A stretch of 21,953 bases of DNA from Euryarchaeota archaeon UBA181. GTDB lineage: Archaea > Thermoplasmatota > Poseidoniia > Poseidoniales > Thalassarchaeaceae. The notes below the pieces were generated by a model. The model did not search any database, was not told where the DNA came from, and saw nothing but the letters and a program-made list of their open reading frames with translations. This document shows positions 7,327 to 15,107 of the stretch, one piece after another. A program made the translations under genes and the position numbers. The stretch is from NCBI GenBank assembly GCA_002496725.1, contig DALI01000080.1:25208-47160 (forward strand), in the 5' to 3' direction. Position 1 is the first letter of the stretch. Each line of letters starts with the position of its first letter.

Positions 7327-7968
7327 TTGACCGTGAACAAGAGGGAGGCCGCCCAAGCTGTGAGAGATTGGCTACTTAGCGAGAAGCTAGAAGCCAGGGA
7401 CGTCGAAGATCAACAGGCCCACCTCCACATGCACGTGAAGTATCCGCCAAGTAAGAGGGGCCACCTGTTTAACGTAGTTATTCCGAAGAATAGAGACCTA
7501 GTTCTGGTTTACTCAGTAACCAGAGTCGATGATGGTCAGCAAGAAAAAATGAAGGAATATTCAGGGCAGTCCCCCAACGAATGGAAGAAGTGGCTACATG
7601 AAACCCGCCTAGATCTGACTCGCGCCGATTTGGATTGGGTCCTTCATGTGGGGACCAAGGTTCAGGAAACACCAGGGCCCCTGCAAGCGTTCAACCTCTC
7701 AAGACCAACATGGCTGGATGGCCTCACTCAGAACGAATTCATGCATACAATGAGGAGGGTGTGGCTGACAAAGCTATCATTGATACACAGAATCAAGTTT
7801 CTATTTGGGACAGGCACTGGAAAACCAGGTCCTGTCGATGACTGGAACAAGAAGAAAGCCAAGCAATCTACCAGGAAGTCTAGTTCTGCACCCAACCAGC
7901 CCCGAGAGGTCGATACCGATGAAACTGGGGGTTTTGGTAGAGATTTTGACCCGGCAGACTGGGCATAA
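7327..7968 (+). CDS. Uncharacterised protein, DUF2299-like
   Basis: A 213-residue soluble protein. An N-terminal helix (AAQAVRDWLLSEKL) precedes a short alpha-beta domain with NVVIPKNRDLVLVYSV (49-64). Then comes the segment TWLDGLTQNEFMHTMRRV (around 129-146), whose LDGLT-x-F pattern recalls archaeal DUF2299 proteins; this is from memory and not verified. The C-terminal 50 residues are low-complexity, basic then acidic, ending FDPADWA. The start TTG at 7327 lies 14 bases after the acyltransferase stop; GTG at 7333 is an alternative. It is probably the last gene of the flavoprotein-HIT-acyltransferase operon. No function can be assigned. Confidence 0.7.
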   Translation: MTVNKREAAQAVRDWLLSEKLEARDVEDQQAHLHMHVKYPPSKRGHLFNVVIPKNRDLVLVYSVTRVDDGQQEKMKEYSGQSPNEWKKWLHETRLDLTRADLDWVLHVGTKVQETPGPLQAFNLSRPTWLDGLTQNEFMHTMRRVWLTKLSLIHRIKFLFGTGTGKPGPVDDWNKKKAKQSTRKSSSAPNQPREVDTDETGGFGRDFDPADWA

Positions 7969-8055
7969 TGAGACTATTCTCCATCATGCTAAAATGACCG
8001 CTACCCGAGTAGGTTAAGTATGCAATATCCCTAAAGAGCATGTAGCTAATCATTG

Positions 8056-8062
8056 GGTGGTC
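8056..8062 (+). promoter_or_regulatory. Shine-Dalgarno-like site for the large surface protein
   Basis: GGTGGTC lies four bases before the ATG at 8067 and resembles the archaeal GGTGATC core. Further upstream, TTAAGTAT at 8014-8021 is a weak TATA candidate that would give a leader of about 25 bases. Together they support 8067 as the start. Confidence 0.4.
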
Positions 8063-8066
8063 ACAA

Positions 8067-11000
8067 ATGGATAGGTCAAAAAAGAGAAGTAGCGTTGCAA
8101 TGGTACTGCTGATGGTTGTCAGTTTGTTTGCTGGTATGGGCATGCCAAACGCATCAGCGAGTGAGATAGTAATGACGGATGCAATAGAGATCACACCAGA
8201 CGGTGCCTTCAGTGACAGGATGGTTGCTATGGACGCGGATTCTCAGGGCAATACTCACTTCGTCTGGAGTAGAAATACTCAGCACCTGTACTACAAGATG
8301 TTGGATGCAAGGGGAGAGGTCCTCATTGAAGATACAAAAATATCCAACGCGGGGGCCCACCGAGCATGGCATCCAGATATCAGGGTCGATCACGAGGACA
8401 TGATTCACGTAACTTGGACCAACAAGGCCGGTAGTCAGTGGGCTATCCTGTACACACTTCTAGATCCATCACTGGATGATCAGAATGGCGACCAGACCAC
8501 AGATTCAGGTATTACCATAATCAGTGACTGGGACGTATCCTCCCATCCACAAAATAGGGATTGGGCCGCAATAGATGTTGACTCTGATAATAACCCCCAT
8601 ATTGTTTGGCAGGACGCTTACGAAGAGCTTGATAAATTCTATCAACAACCCCAGATATACTACGCAATGCTAGATGTCGATGTGACATCGAGAACCGCCG
8701 AATATGCAGTGGGTGAGACTCTCCTCACTCCTATCATAGGCCACAAGGGACATCCGGATATCGCAATAGATTTGGATGATTTCGTCCAGATTGTATGGGA
8801 TGACACCCGTGGTGGAAAGGTCGAGATGGTAATTCCAATCGATACTTCTGGCTCCATGCTGGCTGAGTGGGCGGACATGTGTGTTGTGTTCTATGGTGGA
8901 AATTTCGTTAGTGGTTCTTATTTCCAAGGCTTGAAACCACTACTTCTCAGAGCTAATATGACAGTTTACGAGACACTCTACGGAATAGGCGGGCACACTA
9001 GCGTATCAGCCGCAACGTCCGGTAACTGTGCCACAGCCTATCAAACCGGTGGCAGTGGTTCCCAAGGGCCTAGAAACAATGCCCTTGGGCTTGTCCCCGG
9101 AGACGACAGTGGCGGAATTAGAAAGCTGAATGGAGTCATCATGAATGGCGGCGCCTTGACGATTAATTACGATGGAGGAGGGGTCGGCTCCGAGTCATGG
9201 GGGCCAGCTAGTACATGGGCATGTCTTTCATGGAAGGACGCTCAAGGAAATGTTCCTGGTAACCCACCTACACAGCTAGATCACAAGTGGAACCCAAATG
9301 CTACCAAGATAATCATCCCAGTATCAGACGAACCGCCCTATGACGGGACGAGTTGGGATTCCCAAGATACAAACACGATTCTAGAGGCTCATGACGCCTG
9401 TGTCAATGCCGGAGTAATCCCCACTCCCCTCTGGGCTCAGAGTGCGGTGGACGTCGGGTCTGCAATGATAGATCTAGCACAATGCCCCAATGGTATTACC
9501 AGCGCTCAATCTTCCAGAAACTGTCCTGGAACTTCAGTTAGACTCACGGATGCGGGTGGAAAGATGTACAGCTTCCCCACAGGAGCATCCAGCGCAACTG
9601 AGCTCCAACTGATGGTCGAGGCACTTGTTTACCTGGCAACCAATAATTCAAGAGAGATATTCATGACTGTGCTAGATCCAAAGTCATTGCTCGACAGCCC
9701 ACCCCCTGGCTGGACGAAGGGAGATTCTGGAACAATCGTTGACAGTGATTCAGATACCTACACAGAAGATCTTGGTCCTTCAATAGATTCTCTCGGTTAT
9801 GGTCACCTAGTCGTGGTGAATGATACTAGAATCACACTAAATGATGCATTTAGCCTCCATCCAGCAATAGCTGTGGATACTTCAGGTAACACTCATGTTA
9901 CATGGATGGACGGAAGAGCGTATGGTTTCGAGATAGATGTAAATTACGAGGTATACTATGTCCGCCTCAGGTTACAGGGAGTAGGGGAGTGGGACGGTGT
10001 CGAGGAAGGACTCCCATCATTCGGGATTAAGCAGATTACTGATTCTGCAATATCCACCGTTGAAGGCTTGGAAGGAGTCGACTCAAACCGTCCCTTTGGT
10101 GCGAATTCTCACATGCCCTCGATTTTGACAGATAATTTCGACAACGTCCACCTGTCATGGCTGGACAACAGCAACGAGAGTCAGATGGAGACGGTGATGT
10201 ACGCTAGATTGAACCATACTCACAATTCACATCCAGATGGATTCCCCCTAAACTCGCTAGCTACATCTGTTCTCGATGAGTGGGAGGTAATACCAGTTAC
10301 TTCCTGGTCATCAAACAAACTAGGCCCCAACTCTCCTGCATCCCCTGACCTAGGGCAGGCTCCGGCCTTTGCAAATGACCTAGGAAGCGGAGCACACATA
10401 TCTTGGTCCGATAACCACAAGTGCTCCGACGAAAACAATGGCGGCAAGTTTACAATTTGCTATGTGCATGTCCTTACCGGTTTGGTAGATATTGGACTAG
10501 CAGAAGAAGAGACTTACTATCACACCATACAACCGAGTGGTCAGACCACTTTCAATATGACAATTTCAAATCCCACGCCTGGGCCCCCAGACCTGGTTTC
10601 TGATACATTCTTCATATCCATGGAAGGCGTCCCTAACAACTGGACCTCGACCTTGTTCTTCGCCACTAATCATACGCCTATCTTCCCCTCCACACCCGTT
10701 TTCTTGGAAGGAGGAGAATCTGAGCCAATATACATGAGGATCAGATCACCAACCATCTATCAGGCGGATGGAGACGAATTGGCTACAATTGTCCTCTCCG
10801 CTCTTTCAGCGAAAGATCCAGCGATAAGGGACGAACAAATCACACTAGTATTGATGGATGTGGTCCATGGAATACAGCTAGATACTAGTCACTTCCAAGC
10901 CGATGTCGAGCAAGGCCAAAATGCGGTTTTCTCAATATCCATCACTAATACTGGAAACGTGTATGACACATTCGCTTTCTATGATCCGACGACTCTCGAG

Positions 11001-13142
11001 GGGCAGACCGAATGGGGACTCCCATTCGGTTGGGGAATCTCTTTCCCGACATCCCTCTCCCTTGATCCAAGCCAGTCGGTTACTAGGAATCTGCAGGTGA
11101 GTGTACCTTCTTCCCAAGAACCGGGAACCTTCGTGATCTACCTAAAGGGATGGTCTACTGGAGAGCCCGTTCTATCAGTGGACAGGGGAACCTTCGATAT
11201 CTTGGAACTATGGATAAATGTCTCAGTCAGAACAACCGGTAATATCGTGTTCCAGCTTGGAGAAACAACTCAGAATGTCTTACCGGGAGAATGCTCCGCT
11301 TTCGATGTTGAAGTAACAAAGCACTTTACCCCCGGACACCTAGTTTTCAATACTCCAGGAGGACCCGATGAAAGACCCCCTGAGATATCAGTGAATACAT
11401 GGAGATATGATAACTGGATCGTAGATTTAGACTTCAGCAGTGCACCAGGGGGTAATGGTATTCCGGATGATGCTCCGAGATACTGGTCCCAGATAGGAAT
11501 CCCCGAGACAGTCACAGCACAGATGTGTGCACCGTACAACGCAACAGCTGGTCTCGGGACCTCTGTTTCATTCCGCGCTCATTTGGAAGGCGCCCCACAG
11601 GTCAGAGACTCGGTCGTCATACTGACCAATGTGATTCAGGTGTACGACCTCGAAGCTTCCGTACCCGAAACGATCCTCTCCTTACACCCAGGGCAAGAGT
11701 ATGAAATGCCCACTACTGTAGAAAATACCGGCAATGGCGCAGATAGGTATGATATGGCTATCCAATCGATAACAGACTCAGATGGATATACCCATGTCTG
11801 GGACATAGACATTCCCAGGGTATTATTTGAGGAACTGGATAGAGACGAATCGCAACTAGTACCCATTATGATCAGTGTTCCAGAGAAGACTCTAGCAGGA
11901 CAATACACAATAGTCCTAGAAGTCCTAAGTGAGGAGGAATACGAAGGAACTAAACTGAGAGACCTGATTACTCTCCAAGTGGAAATAATTGAGTTTCACG
12001 ATATGAGGATAGTTCTTGACCCACTCGTCGAAAGCAAAATCAAGACCACTGCCCCGGGGAGAACAGTCAGGTTTGTGATGAACGTCACCAACTTCGGTAA
12101 CGTACCAGACACCCCAACTCTGCATAATCACACGATCGATGCAGCAGGAGAATGGGATGTTCAACCGGGAATGAACCAACTCGATAAGTGGCAGATAAGA
12201 TTCGCACTACTGGAAGGTTTCGATACAGAGTTCCCTGTTGAGAAGACATGCATTGTACTCACAAATGACGATCCGATACCACTTGATAGGTGTTACGTTT
12301 CAGCACTTACCAATGCACTCACACTCCCTGAGATGGAGGCCTATACCACATTGAACATTGTAGCAATAGTGGATATTCATGCTGAAGCCACCCTGGCGGA
12401 CAGAGAAATAGGAATCAAGGTGATGTCGAATTTCGGATCGAGTGAGGCAGGCGGAGATTATGATGAAACTCCTACTTGGGAGGACTCCTGTACTCTCGAT
12501 ATGAATGGAGACGGGTTACCCGATAACTACCCTCCGAATTGTGATACGAACGAGCAACTAATCGAGCTCAGGCTCAGGGCACCCGATCTAGAGGTATACT
12601 CTGTCATCGCGGAGGAGAACAGGGGCTCTGTGGGAGACATGCTTTCCGTCAACGTTCAAATAAGGAATGTCGGGAATGCCCATGCGACCGATGTGAACAT
12701 CGTCCTTTGCTCGGGGCAGAGTGAGTCCGATATCAAGAGGAACGGCTGCAAGGAAGAGAATATTGCTTACAGGCAGACCATAGAAGCTATCATGCCGTCA
12801 GAAGATCCAGATCCCCCAATTATTACTCTTCTCTACATGGTAGAAGCCGGTAGCCATGACATTGTGGTAGTTGTAGATCCAGACAATCTCGTGGTAGAGA
12901 CTGATGAGGATAATAACATCCAAGCAGTTAGCGGTAAGATGGGTTCCGACCTGGGTATTCTCGATGTGGGCGTAGAGGCGATTGTACAGTATTCCGTACC
13001 TGCTATAATACTTGGAGCGACCTTCGCTCTATTCGGAGTCGTCGGAGTCGTAATGTATGGCAGGAGAATGGAGGCCCTTCAGAGATACCAAGAGAAGAGC
13101 AGCCTTCTAGCTAATCTCTCAGATGATGACGTGACATTCTGA
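8067..13142 (+). CDS. Giant secreted, membrane-anchored protein: propeller repeats with nested vWA, Ig-like/CARDB domains, C-terminal TM
   Basis: A 1691-residue surface protein. Residues 1-32 form a signal peptide with a hydrophobic core and an ASA-like cleavage end. Sialidase/BNR-like blades follow; the recurring pattern is HP-x-I-x-V-D-x-x-x-N-x-H-V-x-W with a YY-x-x-L strand, near residues 48-90, 100-135, 165-215, 230-256, 600-640 and 672-715. A von Willebrand A domain with MIDAS motif DTSGSM (259-264) sits between strands of one blade (about 254-530). Residues 830-1500 are tandem beta domains with ITNTGN, VENTGN and VTNFGN motifs. Residues 1506-1620 look like a CARDB domain (VQIRNVGNAHATDV). 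A TM helix (about 1642-1664) and a short charged tail ending SDDDVTF give an outside-facing orientation. A role in adhesion or polymer binding is inference; no protease or glycosidase motif was seen. Confidence 0.88.
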   Translation: MDRSKKRSSVAMVLLMVVSLFAGMGMPNASASEIVMTDAIEITPDGAFSDRMVAMDADSQGNTHFVWSRNTQHLYYKMLDARGEVLIEDTKISNAGAHRAWHPDIRVDHEDMIHVTWTNKAGSQWAILYTLLDPSLDDQNGDQTTDSGITIISDWDVSSHPQNRDWAAIDVDSDNNPHIVWQDAYEELDKFYQQPQIYYAMLDVDVTSRTAEYAVGETLLTPIIGHKGHPDIAIDLDDFVQIVWDDTRGGKVEMVIPIDTSGSMLAEWADMCVVFYGGNFVSGSYFQGLKPLLLRANMTVYETLYGIGGHTSVSAATSGNCATAYQTGGSGSQGPRNNALGLVPGDDSGGIRKLNGVIMNGGALTINYDGGGVGSESWGPASTWACLSWKDAQGNVPGNPPTQLDHKWNPNATKIIIPVSDEPPYDGTSWDSQDTNTILEAHDACVNAGVIPTPLWAQSAVDVGSAMIDLAQCPNGITSAQSSRNCPGTSVRLTDAGGKMYSFPTGASSATELQLMVEALVYLATNNSREIFMTVLDPKSLLDSPPPGWTKGDSGTIVDSDSDTYTEDLGPSIDSLGYGHLVVVNDTRITLNDAFSLHPAIAVDTSGNTHVTWMDGRAYGFEIDVNYEVYYVRLRLQGVGEWDGVEEGLPSFGIKQITDSAISTVEGLEGVDSNRPFGANSHMPSILTDNFDNVHLSWLDNSNESQMETVMYARLNHTHNSHPDGFPLNSLATSVLDEWEVIPVTSWSSNKLGPNSPASPDLGQAPAFANDLGSGAHISWSDNHKCSDENNGGKFTICYVHVLTGLVDIGLAEEETYYHTIQPSGQTTFNMTISNPTPGPPDLVSDTFFISMEGVPNNWTSTLFFATNHTPIFPSTPVFLEGGESEPIYMRIRSPTIYQADGDELATIVLSALSAKDPAIRDEQITLVLMDVVHGIQLDTSHFQADVEQGQNAVFSISITNTGNVYDTFAFYDPTTLEGQTEWGLPFGWGISFPTSLSLDPSQSVTRNLQVSVPSSQEPGTFVIYLKGWSTGEPVLSVDRGTFDILELWINVSVRTTGNIVFQLGETTQNVLPGECSAFDVEVTKHFTPGHLVFNTPGGPDERPPEISVNTWRYDNWIVDLDFSSAPGGNGIPDDAPRYWSQIGIPETVTAQMCAPYNATAGLGTSVSFRAHLEGAPQVRDSVVILTNVIQVYDLEASVPETILSLHPGQEYEMPTTVENTGNGADRYDMAIQSITDSDGYTHVWDIDIPRVLFEELDRDESQLVPIMISVPEKTLAGQYTIVLEVLSEEEYEGTKLRDLITLQVEIIEFHDMRIVLDPLVESKIKTTAPGRTVRFVMNVTNFGNVPDTPTLHNHTIDAAGEWDVQPGMNQLDKWQIRFALLEGFDTEFPVEKTCIVLTNDDPIPLDRCYVSALTNALTLPEMEAYTTLNIVAIVDIHAEATLADREIGIKVMSNFGSSEAGGDYDETPTWEDSCTLDMNGDGLPDNYPPNCDTNEQLIELRLRAPDLEVYSVIAEENRGSVGDMLSVNVQIRNVGNAHATDVNIVLCSGQSESDIKRNGCKEENIAYRQTIEAIMPSEDPDPPIITLLYMVEAGSHDIVVVVDPDNLVVETDEDNNIQAVSGKMGSDLGILDVGVEAIVQYSVPAIILGATFALFGVVGVVMYGRRMEALQRYQEKSSLLANLSDDDVTF

Positions 13143-13880
13143 TTACTTGACCATCCACCAAGGCAAGGGAGTCCCCTCCCCCGCTGCTACGAATTTTCCT
13201 TGGTTATTCGCAAGGTCCCTCAGTAGCCTTTCCCTGAGAGTAGTCATCATCTCTTCAGCATCGTTCGAACGCATTCTCATGCTTTGAGCGAAGACATCCA
13301 AATCTAGGGGCCTCCTTGGCTGTGTCATGAGAGCATGAGCCAACTGCCTTTCCTCATAACCGGACAAACCCTCGCTAAGACCAGGAGAAACCTTGCTCAT
13401 TACATGTTGATGCAAGGCGATAACCGCATCTCTCCGTTCATCAATGCTCTCGAGACACTCGTCTAGCTCAGATAATACCTGCATGCCCTCTGCAAGAGGG
13501 ATACTCCTCCTTGTACCAAGCTGGGACACCATTCCCTCGAGCTCTTCTGGAAGTTTTGCAGACAGTCTTATCGGCCCGCCTCTAGGCATCGTCCTGTACT
13601 CTGCTCGGAAGAGGTCTGGGCCCAGATCTAATCTCAGGGAGAAGGACTGGTTTACCGTGTATACTTTCCTAGGTGGGCCACCTTTCTCAGACGGAATCTT
13701 CTCTGACTCTACAAACCCCCCATCTTGTAGAACCTTGAGATGTTTCATTACTGCTTGCTGGCTCACTTCTAGCATTTCAGACAGTTGAAGTGGATAATGC
13801 GGCTCCTTTACAAGAAACCTGAGAATTTCCCTTCTGGTTGGGTTTTCGAGTATCCTCATTGCATCTTCGAAACCCACCAT
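13143..13880 (-). CDS. ArsR-type winged-helix transcriptional regulator
   Basis: Residues 5-85 form a winged helix-turn-helix. A helix with NPTRREILRFL (13-23) is followed by LSEMLEVSQQAVMKHLKVLQ (33-52), whose SQQAVMKHL part is the recognition helix. The wing is GGFVESEKIPSEKGGPPRKVYTV. The remaining 160 residues are helical, with no metal-binding cysteines, so it is not a metal sensor of the classical ArsR kind. Its stop codon is directly adjacent to the stop of the giant surface protein with no bases between. The two genes converge and could interfere through antisense transcription. The ATG at 13878-13880 places the first helix correctly. A T-rich stretch (plus strand 13916-13923) is a possible TATA element 36-43 bases upstream. 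Target genes are unknown; the divergent small membrane protein gene is one candidate. Confidence 0.88.
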   Translation of the reverse strand: MVGFEDAMRILENPTRREILRFLVKEPHYPLQLSEMLEVSQQAVMKHLKVLQDGGFVESEKIPSEKGGPPRKVYTVNQSFSLRLDLGPDLFRAEYRTMPRGGPIRLSAKLPEELEGMVSQLGTRRSIPLAEGMQVLSELDECLESIDERRDAVIALHQHVMSKVSPGLSEGLSGYEERQLAHALMTQPRRPLDLDVFAQSMRMRSNDAEEMMTTLRERLLRDLANNQGKFVAAGEGTPLPWWMVK

Positions 13881-13939
13881 TTCTAACCAACCTGTAGTTG
13901 TCTAATCAGCCCCCTTCTAAAAACCCAACTTGAGCATAG

Positions 13940-13947
13940 TATAATAT
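13940..13947 (+). promoter_or_regulatory. TATA box, probably for a leaderless mRNA
   Basis: TATAATAT is centred about 26 bases before the ATG at 13969. Archaeal transcription starts about 25 bases after the TATA box, so the mRNA would start at or next to the initiation codon. No Shine-Dalgarno sequence is seen, consistent with a leaderless transcript. It lies in the 88-base gap shared with the divergent ArsR-type regulator. Confidence 0.55.
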
Positions 13948-13968
13948 CACCCCAATAGATGTGATAAC

Positions 13969-14268
13969 ATGGGAGCGGCGAGGACGGTTTTCAAGACTGT
14001 AATTTCTATAATCGGTGTTCTTCTACTAGTGGCATCATTTGGAACCTCCATTGTTGCCGAGGAGATCGATACTAGGATTTCAGAGGATTGTGAAGATTTG
14101 GCTGGCTCAGTAGGACAAGTTGTAGGTGCAGATGAGGGGCAGTGCCAAGATGCAAGAGATCTAAGAGACACTCTGAAATCCCTCACTACCCCACTACTGA
14201 TCATAGGTGCAATACTCTTTATTATGCCAATATTGACCTCATACTTACTAAAGCCTAGCGACAACTAG
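13969..14268 (+). CDS. Small membrane protein with two TM segments
   Basis: A 99-residue protein with hydrophobic helices at about 6-30 and 74-94, joined by an acidic 43-residue loop that holds the only two cysteines (Cys41 and Cys59). These could form a disulfide if the loop faces outward. I do not recognise a family. A TATA box at leaderless distance supports it being expressed. It is divergent from the ArsR-type regulator and convergent with the membrane protein ending at 14299, 30 bases away. The frame on the opposite strand (13947-14264) is rejected because the plus frame has the promoter and the coherent membrane topology. Confidence 0.72.
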   Translation: MGAARTVFKTVISIIGVLLLVASFGTSIVAEEIDTRISEDCEDLAGSVGQVVGADEGQCQDARDLRDTLKSLTTPLLIIGAILFIMPILTSYLLKPSDN

Positions 14269-14298
14269 AACCAAAATATTGAGTGTAGCACCATTTGC

Positions 14299-15081
14299 TT
14301 ACTCATTGACGCCTTCATCCCAACTTTCCCACTTGACAGTGCCCTCTTCCGAGCCTTCCTCTTGGGTGGCCCCCTCCTCAACAAATCCTAGGAAAGGACT
14401 TGGTACAGGATCCTCCTCTCTGACATCCTGACTCTCTCGGTATGCTTCGAAAACTTCAGAGGTAGTCATAATTGGTACCTGAGGCCCAATTTCGATAGAT
14501 ACCCCCCGGTTCCTCCTCCAACCAATAAAGGCGAGCATGAGGGCCACCAATCCAAACGGCCCACCCATGCAACAACCAGTTACCATGAGCAATATCCATA
14601 CAGAGCTATCTTGGAAAATCATTGTTTGAGCACGGATGTCATCCACTAGCCACAAATCGCCTTCTTCTGCATCGTTGAAAAGAACATAGCTCCCACTTTC
14701 ATCTGGAGTGAATACTCTAACTATCATAAATTTAGGACTATTCGAATCCAGTTGCCTATCCACATGCAGTATTCCTGGCTCATTCCATTCGCAGTCCTCT
14801 GAATCCAAAACCAGACGCAAGTCAGGGCCAGGCTCAGAATCTTCCACAATCCTCAACGCAAGATACTCTCTCTGGCCTAAAATAGAACTAGAGGAGAGAT
14901 TTACACTGATACTCTCTCCAGGACCCACTACCGCCTCATTGAATTGGAGAGGATCAAGATATTTTTCACTATCTTCGGATGCAGAGCTCCAAGCCACAGC
15001 AAACATCAGAAGCAAGAAGAAAGAGGCCGCTGAAAGGACCTTGGCCCATCCCATGATGTCCCGGCCCATGTAGTCAGCCAA
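14299..15081 (-). CDS. Membrane protein of unknown function with extracellular beta domain and acidic cytoplasmic tail
   Basis: A 260-residue protein. The first TM or signal anchor is at about 13-32 (VLSAASFFLLLMFAVAW). An extracellular, strand-rich domain runs from about 40 to 155. The second TM is at 160-188 and contains a Cys-Cys pair, followed by RRNR and an acidic C-terminal tail of about 70 residues. I do not recognise a family. The start given is TTG at 15081, with a GAGGGG run a few bases upstream that would serve as a ribosome site; ATG at 15067-15069 is four codons in and is an alternative. It lies 26 bases after top6A on the same strand and is probably co-transcribed, although nothing in it suggests a DNA role. 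Confidence 0.72.
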   Translation of the reverse strand: MADYMGRDIMGWAKVLSAASFFLLLMFAVAWSSASEDSEKYLDPLQFNEAVVGPGESISVNLSSSSILGQREYLALRIVEDSEPGPDLRLVLDSEDCEWNEPGILHVDRQLDSNSPKFMIVRVFTPDESGSYVLFNDAEEGDLWLVDDIRAQTMIFQDSSVWILLMVTGCCMGGPFGLVALMLAFIGWRRNRGVSIEIGPQVPIMTTSEVFEAYRESQDVREEDPVPSPFLGFVEEGATQEEGSEEGTVKWESWDEGVNE

Positions 15082-15107
15082 GGATGCCCCTCTTTCAGTA
15101 TTCGCAG

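Noticed and set aside
8067..13142. PGF-CTERM-type anchoring of the giant surface protein
   Set aside because: The C terminus has a TM helix followed by a tail of about 30 charged residues and no PGF motif, so a simple membrane anchor fits better.
13444..13788. 114-codon open frame on the plus strand inside the ArsR-type regulator gene
   Set aside because: Antisense to the winged-helix coding region; serine-rich translation, no promoter.
13947..14264. 105-codon minus-strand frame opposite the small two-TM protein
   Set aside because: The plus-strand frame has a TATA box at leaderless distance and a coherent two-TM topology; the minus frame has neither.
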